DNA from: Effrenium voratum
Taxonomy: Eukaryota; Sar; Dinophyceae; Suessiales; Symbiodiniaceae
Reading direction: 5' to 3'
DNA: 64,000 nucleotides
Assembly (NCBI GenBank): GCA_963377175.1
Contig: CAUJNA010000569.1
Coordinates: 314,482-378,481 of the forward strand
A model generated the notes under the pieces. The model made no database searches. It was not told the origin of the DNA and saw only the letters and a program-made list of their open reading frames with translations. Positions 55,696 to 64,000 of this stretch are shown one piece after another. The stretch's first letter is position 1. Every line of letters starts with the position of its first letter. The position numbers were made by a program, and so were the translations under genes.

Positions 55696-57600
55696 CAATG
55701 AATGAAGCATTGAGTGAGTGAACGTAATGAGCTGAAACCAAAAGGTTGCAATGACACGAGGTGAGTTGAGTGGCTGAAGGAACGCGATGAGTCTCCCGAT
55801 GAATCATTGGCCCCATCTACCAAACAGTCTTTAACCCGTCAGGCAGTCAGCAGTAGTAAGAAGGAGTCGGTTTGTCAGCCATTAATCAGTTTTGTAGCCA
55901 GTCAGGCAAGCGATCGACCTGCTGGAGTTTCGTTCTGTCGTGGACTCTTTCAAGATGGCTTTATTGCGGCTCATTGGTTTTCTTCAACGATGTGTCCATT
56001 AGTTTGTTGAGTCGTTCCCTCATTCTTGATTTCCGGCATATCTCGCGTTTGTTTTCCTGGTGTAGCTTTCTTAAGTTGAGAGCGCCTTATTCCTATTAGC
56101 GGCTTGCTTTTTGCCGGCGAGGTTTGTGTTAGGTTCCTTTCTATAAAGCAAATGTTCAATCTGTTTCCAGCCATTTCCGTTCTTTTCATCTTAAGCTTTT
56201 TTGTGATATTAGCTGGTTTGTTGCTCTTTTGTTTTAATTTGCTTTGTTCTAGATTGTTTAAGTATGTGTTAATGTACTGTCTCAGTACTTCGTGATCGTG
56301 TACGGCAAGTAGACCTGGAGGCGGTGCCTGCTGGCGCTGGACAGTTCTTCTTGCGTTTGCGTTTTGAACTGATGCTAGAAACTCTGGCAACTGTGCCGTA
56401 TAAACGGGCATCAGGTCATTCCAGGAGTGCGCTATTGTTTACCCACCCAACCGGCTTTCTAGTGTCTCCTTCCTTTGTTATTTCGTTCATTCGTTTGTTC
56501 ATCAGCCCGCGCATTGGTTGTGTTTGAACGCGCTTTTTCGCTGAAAAAAGTTCTTGAACGCGCTTCTCACAATTTATGATGCAAGCAGCCATCTGCCAAT
56601 CTCTTTCTGCATGTTTAAGACATGTTTAAGACATGTTTAAGACATGTTTAACTGTTCTATGTTTACTATCAACCTTTCAACCATTCATGTCTGGTTTTCT
56701 ACTCGCTTTTTTCGTGGCTTTCTTTTTCCCATGTCCTGTTTATTTTATCTCATCTAGTTTGTTTGTTTGTTTGTTTTTAGTCGTTTCTTTTTTATTAGTT
56801 CTAATCTTTGTCCTTTGGCGAGTTCTGTGTCTATTTCTACTTACCGTGCGACAATTCTTGCAAAGGCTACCTGTTGAAGGGCTCCTTGGTAAAGACTGTT
56901 TACGAGACTCCTCATGAACGCGTCCTCATAAAGACTCTCCGGCCTTCTATAAAAGCTGTCGAAGCGACACGAAAATGGACAGTGTGACCTGCGTACCTCG
57001 GCATGTTATACTGTCCAAAGTCAGGAAGAGCGTGATGCCGGAATTGCCACGTCTTTGCCGAGGCCATTTCATACACGAAGGTCAGAGGCCAAAACGGCTC
57101 AGGCGGGCAGGGAGGCTCACATAGGCCAAGGCTCCGTATGTTTCCTCTTGAGCCGATTCTAACACATCACCACGTGGACTAGAGTTTCCTCTCAGTAAAT
57201 TACGGTTTTCCTGGTGTGATACGTGTACTTGGGTACGTATGTTGGATGTAGGCCTGGGCGTGCAACCATGGACACCCCGAAATGGCTATGAGGGGGAATA
57301 GTTGTGTTTTTTTCTGAATAAGCTTGATAAAAGTCTTGTCACAGGCTTGATAAGGTTTCTTTACAGGGTCTAATAAACACTTACCCTGAAGAATGGATAT
57401 GGCCCTACAGGGCCCCGATAGTTCTATAAGTCGGTGGCCCGCAGCCAAAAGCTTTGCAGAAGGCCACGGCAGCATGCTTTTGCTTCAGGCCTGCGGGTGA
57501 CACATGTTCTGATTGTTTTCTCGGGGTAAGAGTCTTCGCCAGAGTCTCCAAGCGGCTTATCGCCAGTACCCTTCAACTTGGTGCGCTCAGCGGTTAAGAC
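55696..57600. other. Stretch without identified gene
   Basis: T-rich on the + strand from 55.9 to 56.9 kb. It contains a 13-bp tandem repeat CATGTTTAAGACA, about three and a half copies at 56609-56652. No RNA gene or protein motif was recognised. Confidence 0.5.
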
Positions 57601-59085
57601 CTTCTTAAGACCTTATGAAGGGTCTATTGGCCCTCGATTGATAAGGCCAGGAATAAGCCCAAGACAAGCCCCAACAAGTCAAGAACAAGCCCAGGACGCC
57701 CCAAACATTCTTGGGCCAATGGCGCTGATACCCGGCTGTGAAAGATAGCCATCATGGCGTTAACCCAAGCCCATCCAGCCCTAAAAGATAAGGGAAGTAG
57801 CCCCCCAAATGCAAGATGCGTGGCAGGGTGCCCTTGATTGCACATATCAAAACGCACACTGACCAAAGCCAAGCGCGTGGCTACCCTGGTTTACTGCCGT
57901 GTTAAAGAGTATGATGCACAGGTCTGGTGGTGAAACCTTTTGAGACGGTGTCTGCCTTTTGCCCTTAAGGGATCGAACGAGCCATTGCAATTCGCCCCAA
58001 ACGGGTGCTACTTTTGAAACTTGGTGGATTCCGGAAGTCCGCAAAATAGCAAGCCTCCAGCTCTTCCAGCCTTCAGTCACTGTGGCCAAGCTGGTAGATT
58101 GTTGGTAGGCTATTGCAAGCAAAGCAACCACTGATCTACGGGCCGGGCTTTCACTACCTCCAAAGTTTAAGGCGAAGAACGGGAGGGAAGGGGTTTCCCT
58201 GTGACCGCTTTCGTTGTCCTATCCAACATCCCGATGGACCGCCTTTGAACGTGTAATTCATTTTTAGAGGTTGGCCCCCTCCATGGTTAGGAAAAGGTCC
58301 CATCAAGGAAAAGCCGTGGAAAGCAACATGCTGCCCTTACCCTCTGGGTCCTTTTAGTAGTCCTGTTAAGAGCCCTCTTCAATCTTTGTCCCAATGGGTG
58401 CCCAGACCCCACCATGTTAATTCCTTGCGCAGGCCAAAGCAAGCCAAGTCCAAAGGCGTGACGCAGCAGTGTGGCGTGCGATAGGGTTGCGCTGAGAGGT
58501 GTTTTTGCAATATTTCAGTTGGACCAACCGATTTGGCCTTCCCCTTAATTTCACCTGCGTGGTGGATGACCAGGGGGTTCTTTTGTAAGGGCCAAAAGTT
58601 GTTCTGCGACTCGTGTCTGGGGTCCAAGGAGAGACCGCTCTGGCGCATTATCGTGGCACTGTTTGGGACTCCCACTTTGTCGGTTTCATCGGCGCTGGGC
58701 GCAGGCTGTGAAAGCGAAACACCCCACCTTGTGCTTGAGAGGATCATGCCTGACTGAATATATTCCATGGAAAGTAATCCCTCGCAAGCGCGCAACTGCA
58801 GGCTCATTGATACGCGCATGACATCAGCTTGTTGGTGTGACGGTATGCGGTTGAGATCCGGCTGCTTCGGCGGCACACTTTCAGGAAGCTACCTTGGTGG
58901 TTTGGGTGGTGGTTGCGTTGAAGGCACGTGACTTGAATTTCGCGTGCCACTTGCAGGCGCTGCAAGCGCGTCGGACGACGTAGAGCAACCTGGAAGCGAA
59001 TCAGTCATGGTCAGGCTCAGGCTCATAAGGCTCAAACAGCCAAGAGACGGCAGCTGTCGATTCCATTTGGAAGAGCTTCTAAGAC
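57601..59085. other. Stretch without identified gene
   Basis: Three minus-strand frames follow one another (58876-58379, 58131-57847, 57872-57624), the longest 165 codons. The text lacks any recognisable motif or clear continuity, so I do not call a gene. Confidence 0.4.
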
Positions 59086-59089
59086 ACCA

Positions 59090-59200
59090 ACCTAGACCCT
59101 GAACTGAATGGGCGCTAAACCTAAGCCTAGAACCCTCAGCTCAACCTGAACCCTAAACTAGAACCCTAACCTCAACTTGAGCCTTAAACTTATTTAAGCC
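59090..59200. repeat. Degenerate telomere-like CCCTAA tract
   Basis: Words such as CTAAACCTAAGCC, GAACCCTAAACTAGAACCCTAA and GCCTTAAACTT recur with a period near 13-18 bp. It is the C-rich orientation of TTTAGGG. Confidence 0.6.
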
Positions 59201-59272
59201 AGGACTGTAAACCAAAACCCTGGGCAGGACAAAGATGGATTAGGGGGTGACGGCAATTGTTGCGGGCTGCGG

Positions 59273-59277
59273 GTAGC

Positions 59278-59348
<71 letters not shown>

Positions 59349-59349
59349 G
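59273..59349. repeat. (TAG)n microsatellite
   Basis: About 25 uninterrupted AGT/TAG units. It is followed by an inverted repeat: TCGGTGGACGTGGTCAATT (59356-59374) pairs with AATGGACCACATCCACCGA (about 59425-59443) with two or three mismatches. Confidence 0.97.
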
Positions 59350-59449
59350 ACCATTTCGGTGGACGTGGTCAATTCTATTGTGATTTGGGCCAAGCAATTG
59401 TGATTTTGTCTTTGGAAGGAACGAAAATGGACCACATCCACCGATCTTA

Positions 59450-59872
59450 GTCCCAACATGTGAAAAGCAGCAAGAAGACGAGCTTTTTAATCAATCAGCG
59501 AACAACGCCGTTCAGTAGAGTCACCACGATTGCACAGAATTCATAAGAGGTGTTTTCAATGAGCAAGAACGGTACCATCTCCCCCCCGCCCGAACCCCCC
59601 CCCTGTGTAGCGCAAACAGGGCTCAAAGGAGACTAACACCTTCCCAAACAATCAGAACACAAGGCGCGGAGACTGATTCTGATGTCTCTTTCATGACTGC
59701 GCAGCTATTCTCTGTGAGAATGCGGGTTAAGCCACTACATTGCTGTAAGGGTCCATCGTGTACAACTCAAGTAACACCCCCCCACCTGCACCGAAGAAGA
59801 AGAAGGAGAAGAAGAAGAAGGACCAGCAGCGCGCGTGGATGGCCCAGAGCCACTTTGCTCCAATTCCCGGTG
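59450..59872. other. Unique stretch with C-runs and (AAG)n
   Basis: C-rich runs lie at 59579-59605 and a short AAG-type purine patch at 59795-59822. No gene was seen. Confidence 0.6.
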
Positions 59873-60075
59873 TAGGTTTAGGGTTTTAAGGTTTCAAACT
59901 TTAGTGGTTAGGTTTGAGTTCTTCAGTTTAGGGTTTAGGTGTAGGGTTTTTCTTGCCCTCAGACCCACAGTCTAGGGCTCAGGTGCTCAGGTTTTGGGGG
60001 GCAAAGGTTCAGGTTTAGCGGATAACTTGCACTATGTTTAGGGTCTAACTTGCGCTTTGCGGCTCAGATTCAGGA
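59873..60075. repeat. Degenerate telomere-like TTTAGGG tract
   Basis: Repeated GTTTAGGGTTT, GTTTAGGGTTTAGG, TGTAGGGTTTT and GTTTAGGGTCTAA words on the + strand, the opposite orientation to 59090-59200. The 16-mer TTTTAAGGTTTCAAAC occurs here (59886) and again just outside (60107). Confidence 0.65.
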
Positions 60076-60122
60076 ATTTATTTGCCCTCAAACCTTTCGT
60101 GAATATTTTAAGGTTTCAAACA

Positions 60123-60170
60123 GTAGGAGCAGGAGTAGGAGTAGGAGGAGGAGTAGGAGTAGTAGTAGGT
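60123..60170. repeat. (GGAGTA)n microsatellite
   Basis: Short purine-rich AGGAGT/AGTAGT repeat of about 48 bases. DNA from 60171 to 61224 carries only short frames and a C-run at 60797-60809, and no gene was recognised. Confidence 0.9.
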
Positions 60171-61224
60171 TCCAGTTACAACTTTTACGTGTAACGCGAG
60201 GAAGACTTTTAGCCCAGCTGCGGCTCGCAACTCAGCTGCTCGCAATGTTTAGGCGCGGAGAGAAAGTACTGCGAAGCGCCCTCCCACATCTGGAGCTTGG
60301 AAAGTGCATCTTTTGAGTACGCGGAGTATGCTCTCGTAGTTGCAGCTCGGATTTCGAAACTGGAAATCGCGGCCAGCTTTCGCAGCTCGACTGAAGCCCT
60401 CACGGAGCTCCGGCTCACAGTAAGGTTTCAGTCAGTGTAGAAGTAAGACGCAAAGTACGCTCCGCCAGCTTCTTGAACATGGCGCAAAACAATTCGCGCA
60501 ATTTTTAAATAGACGTGCGGAGGCCGACCAGCTCTAATAGCTGCACCTGCGAAGTTGGGAGCACAGGTCCTAGTCGCAGTCAACTTGTTACTATTCCTTT
60601 TGGGTTACCAGTCATTTCATGTTTTCTCGTGTTTCATGTTGTTTTTCCTTTCGAGGGCTTTTTCGTATGTGCCAGCAATCAAAGTTCATTCTTCGCAGGG
60701 GCCCGCATTCTCTGTGTCATTTTCATTTCAGTGTTGTTGTCCGCCTACTCAATTTGCAGATCACGCACGTCATTGTCCCGCCCCACCCGGCGCAACCCCC
60801 CCCCCCCCACCAACCCCCCCAACCAAACGTAGCTTCTGTTAAGAACCTTTGTTTGGCTAACCGTCCGTTCTTGTCTAGAAAAAGTGTGTAAAAATAGCAC
60901 ATGCGTTCTAGCAGGAGGTGTTGCCGGCTTCTAGATTTTGCCTTGGATGTGCCCTTCACTCCAACACGAGAATTTAGATATGTCCCCCTTATGCAACTTC
61001 GCGGCCTCTTTGAAAGTGGCCTCCAAAACAGGCTTGGTCTTCAGACAGGCAAACAAACAAGTTTGCAAAGTAGGTTCTGGGAGGCTAACGTTATGGCGAA
61101 ATATGTGACGATGATAGCCTCAATGATAGCGGCCCTTTTTTGGTCAAACTCTTTTCAGTGGTGTTGCGAAGGTTAGCTTTAGGAGCTGCGGTCAAACATG
61201 TTGGCCCTATTTAACTGGGGCCGC

Positions 61225-61500
61225 TGTTGTAGACAGTTTGTTCTTGGGTTCCTCTATTATGGCAAGTGTTTTTGCCCACTCCAAAAAATGTGAACAATGT
61301 GATTTCATGTTTTGGAGACAACAAATCGAAGCCTTAGATCTAGAACATCCAGTTTGGCACGTGGTCCCAAGCCTATCAATCTTTATTTAAGCCCCTGATT
61401 GCAAAAAGCAATAAGGCCAAACAGTCACAAGCAGGGGGTTGCCCACAGGAACCCCCGGCCCTCTTCAATCCAACTTGTATGGGTTCTCTAAAATGTAACT
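61225..61500. repeat. Diverged dispersed repeat, copy 1
   Basis: Ordered blocks are shared with 62815-63120: 'ccgct-ttgt', 'cctctatt-tgg-aa', 'tttttgcccac', 'gaagcc-tagatcta', 'gtcccaa-cctatc-tt', 'aaggccaa-cag' and 'ccc-gcc-aaccccgg'-like. Each resembles the others loosely by eye. Confidence 0.5.
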
Positions 61501-61564
61501 TTGTTGTTGTTTTTGGTGCCGGCCCATGTGTTTGTGCAGTTTTCGCTGGTCAACAGCTTTCTGG

Positions 61565-62105
61565 AGTCCGTATGCGACGGCACGCGCGTTGCAATGCTTT
61601 TCCATCCGCTTGACTGCGTGCGCGGAGCAATGCTAACTGAGTCAAGCGCATGATAAGCTCATCCGCCCCACTGCGTGCGCGCAGCGATGCTTTTCGTCAC
61701 GCGCATGTTAAGCGCGTCGCTCAACTGCGCATGATAAGCACATGCACGCGAAGGCACGCGCGCAGCGATGCTTCTCGTCACGTCCATGGAAGCGCGTCCG
61801 CTCAACTGCGTGCGCGCACAATGCTGTTTGTCACGCGCATGAGTAGAATTTTTGCTGCGCGCAGCCATGTTTTTCGTCACGTACATGGTAAGCGCATCCG
61901 CTCGGCTGCACATGATAAGCACCTCCGCTCGACGGAGTGCGCGCAGCATTGCTCAGTGTCACGCGCATGAGTCGGCGCGCGCGCAGCAATGCTTTTCTGC
62001 GCGCGCATGGTAAGCGCACTCGCGCGGCTGCGCATGATAAGCGCATCCGCTCGATGGCATGCGCGCAGCACTGCTTTTCGCCACGCGCATGATAATAAGC
62101 GTATC
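61565..62105. repeat. GC-rich minisatellite
   Basis: Irregular units combine 'gtgcgcgcagcaatgctttt', 'cgtcacgcgcatggtaagcg' and 'catccgctcgactgcgcatg'. About seven or eight divergent copies. Frames through it give repetitive Ala/Arg/Cys-rich peptides on both strands. No gene was recognised. Confidence 0.85.
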
Positions 62106-62309
62106 CTGTTCGTGTTGGAGCGCCTCGGCGGCTTGTTCAGAAAGGTGTATCCTGTTTCGATATCTGCGCTTTAGTGATTTCGCCCAGCGAAACGCAAAGA
62201 AAACAAAAAACATCGTCGTGAGGGTTTGAGCACACTCATGTTGACCAGTTTGGGCACCAGTGTCCGCTTCGCAAACAACGGTTCAGACATGACTGCGAAA
62301 AAGCAGGGG

Positions 62310-62500
62310 GCGGTTCGGACGCCGACACCTTGTTTTTGCTCAGAGGCTTTTTATCTAGGAAACAAACCATCATTTGTTTATATACACCTCACAAAACATG
62401 CCAAGCCATCACAGAAGGGTCGCCAGCAGGCTGCAGGAGCCCCTGATCCTCCTCGTGAATCTGACGGCTTTGTGGTATGCCATTTCGTGAGGTCTGTTAA
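62310..62500. repeat. Diverged dispersed repeat, partial copy
   Basis: Contains 'acaaaacatgccaagccatc' and 'aggagcccctgatcctcctc', echoing 'aaaacaaggccaagcagcca' and 'gcagaacccctgatcctttg' near 63040-63080. Probably a partial, older copy. Confidence 0.45.
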
Positions 62501-62814
62501 TTGCAACTAGGGCACCACCGTGTCAAGCTAAAAAGGGATGCGACCATTCAGACAACTGTTTCCAGCCCCAAAAAAACATTGCTAATTGTTCAAGGTTTTG
62601 CCACAGATATGACCTAGGAGAAGAAACAGTTCGGAGCAACACTGATGCCTTGGTAACTTGGTAACAGTCAAGAACTTTTTTTTGGGCACTCGCCCTGGCT
62701 CTTGCCTACAAAAATGTGTTTTGGTTTTTGGTTGCTAAAAAGGACACATGAGCCTTGGCGGGAGTGCCTGAGTGTGTGTGAGCAATGGGTCGTTGCCACA
62801 TGGACACGCTTATG

Positions 62815-63120
62815 TTAATTGAGGCCGCTATTATTAAGAAAATGTTTTCCCAGTTCAGGATCCTGGGGCTATACGGGGGTCCTCTATTCTGGAAAGCTTT
62901 TGCCCCACCTCGAAGTGGAACACCGGTCATCGCACGCGAGCCGTCTTTCTCGAGAAGCAGTTACCAGACCGAAGCCTCAGATCTAGGGTTGCAAGTGTCC
63001 CCCAAACCTATCTTTACAACAAACCCCCATATATAACAAAAAACAAGGCCAAGCAGCCATTGCCCGCAGAACCCCTGATCCTTTGTAATCTCACTGTTTT
63101 TGTGCCCTCTTTTAATATCC
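62815..63120. repeat. Diverged dispersed repeat, copy 2
   Basis: Counterpart of 61225-61500. A further tail-like echo ('aaaaacaaggccaggccgct') follows at 63135-63175. No coding potential was recognised. Confidence 0.5.
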
Positions 63121-63459
63121 AGATCAAAGCCAACAGCAAAAACAAGGCCAGGCCGCTCCTCTTTAGTCTGACTGTTTTGGGGGTCCGCTTTAATGTCACG
63201 CAATGTTGTGTTCTTTTTGTTTGGGGGGCGGGTGACATGTCCAGAGCAAAGCCGTAGCCGTTTGCTTTGAAGGGTGTTTCACCCAGGCCCTTCCCAGCTC
63301 AAAGGATCTTGGCAGTGCGAAGCTTAATCTTGGCAATTACGAAAATAAGTGTTGGGAATCCAAGATGAAGTCTGGGCAATACCTAATAAGTACTGAGAAT
63401 GAGAGGCGGGTGCTTGGCAATACAAAATTGATTCTTGGCCCGCCGCGCGAAACCGTCGG

Positions 63460-63700
63460 GCTTGTTGGACCGAATCTGGCTGGCGTGGATACAGTGTTGA
63501 GCGAGTGCCCGTGAGCCGGGCATGCTCACCATTTGTCTGGCATGGATTCAGTGCTCAGCGGGAGTGAGGCGGGTGTGCTTGTGATTTGGTGGGCGCGGTT
63601 GAGAGGGCGTGCTAACCATGTGGCTGGCATGGATTCAGTGCTGAGCGGGTGCCTGTGAGCGGGCGCTTACCATTTGACTGGCGTGGATCCGACAAACGCA
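63460..63700. repeat. About 60-bp degenerate tandem repeat
   Basis: Units built around 'ctggcatggattcagtgctg', 'agcgggtgcctgtgagcggg' and 'cgcttaccatttgactggcg'. The part 'gcgggtgtgcttgtgatttg' resembles the 50-kb minisatellite ('gcgggtgtgcttaccatggt'). Confidence 0.7.
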
Positions 63701-63718
63701 AAGGCTGCCGGCGCGCAA

Positions 63719-63789
63719 CCGAAACGTGTGTTTTGCACTGCTCCGAAACGTAGGTTTTGCACTGCTCCGAAACGTGGATTCTGCACTGA
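63719..63789. repeat. 24-bp tandem repeat, three copies
   Basis: Three head-to-tail copies of a 24-bp unit starting CCGAAACGTGTGTTTTGCAC with few differences. From 63790 to the window end, words like 'aatctaaggattaag' and 'ggcaacactaa' recur irregularly, an older degenerate repeat that runs off the window. Confidence 0.9.
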
Positions 63790-64000
63790 CGGTTAACCAG
63801 CCCGACAGCGAAATTAAGTACTGGGAATCTAAGGATTAAGACTTGGCAACACTAAATTCAATCTGAGATCTAAGGTTTAGCCTTGGTAGCACTAATCTTG
63901 GCATTGCCAATGCTAGATTGAATCCTCGGGGTCTAAGATTAGGTCGTGGCAGCACCCAATCTTGCAATGGAATTCTAAGACTTAGTGTTGCCAATGCTAA

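Noticed and set aside
52860..55710. Long minus-strand open frames of Ser-Phe-Ile-His repeats
   Set aside because: They are translations of a GAAT tetranucleotide array. Because 4 is not a multiple of 3, all frames show the same periodic peptide.
57624..58876. Run of three minus-strand frames
   Set aside because: They overlap or fail to join smoothly and contain no recognisable motif.

Overview
This window looks like repeat-rich nuclear DNA of a eukaryote, most likely a dinoflagellate, probably from or near Symbiodiniaceae. The case rests on four things. Two Ty1/copia-class retroelements are of the dinoflagellate type: one has a CCCH-finger gag with a coiled-coil start, the other an RNase H of the ASKKAKHIELR kind. 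Degenerate TTTAGGG-like tracts occur, as in dinoflagellate telomeres. Long microsatellite and minisatellite arrays are abundant. No intact host gene could be identified. The lineage is inferred from memory of these families, not from a search.

Layout. 0.1-2.2 kb: (CTAT)-type microsatellite running into a 60-bp and then a 41-bp tandem array. 2.5-11.6 kb: a decayed + strand copia-type retroelement (coiled-coil gag, CCCH finger, DTGC protease, integrase, YVDD reverse transcriptase, RNase H, then an extra conserved-looking domain), broken by many frameshifts. 11.9-18.4 kb: a second long decayed + strand coding region of unknown identity, with a stretch resembling Tpt1/KptA RNA 2'-phosphotransferases. 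18.4-33 kb: mostly non-coding, with (CT)n, a (CA)n/(TG)n foldback, a diverged segmental duplication at 21.7-24.1 kb, (CTTT)n, and a decayed minus-strand coding relic at 29.5-31.0 kb. 33.1-35.0 kb: a relic of the same kind of gag as the first element. 37.4-37.9 kb: a 12-bp-period foldback minisatellite. 40.1-41.2 kb: an AT-rich island.

41.67-49.04 kb: the best-preserved feature, a complete 7.37-kb LTR retrotransposon on the minus strand. It has 160-bp LTRs (TGTTAA...TTAACA), a near-perfect 5-bp target duplication, an initiator-Met-like primer site, a polypurine tract, gag-protease, a -1-frame pol (integrase, RT, RNase H) and an unidentified third ORF between pol and the 3' LTR. It carries three visible lesions: a -1 frame change between gag and pol, a TGA at the conserved Trp of RNase H, and a +1 shift in ORF3.

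49.05-64 kb: telomere-like tracts, minisatellites with duplicated flanks (50.0-51.3 kb), a 2.8-kb (GAAT)n higher-order array (52.9-55.7 kb), outward-facing telomere-like tracts around a (TAG)n (59.1-60.1 kb), a GC-rich minisatellite (61.6-62.1 kb), and dispersed diverged repeats to the end.

Functionally, almost everything recognisable is selfish DNA or its remains. The coding modules belong to retrotransposition: particle formation, polyprotein cleavage, cDNA synthesis and integration. The rest is simple-sequence expansion. All counts, identities and boundaries were made by eye.
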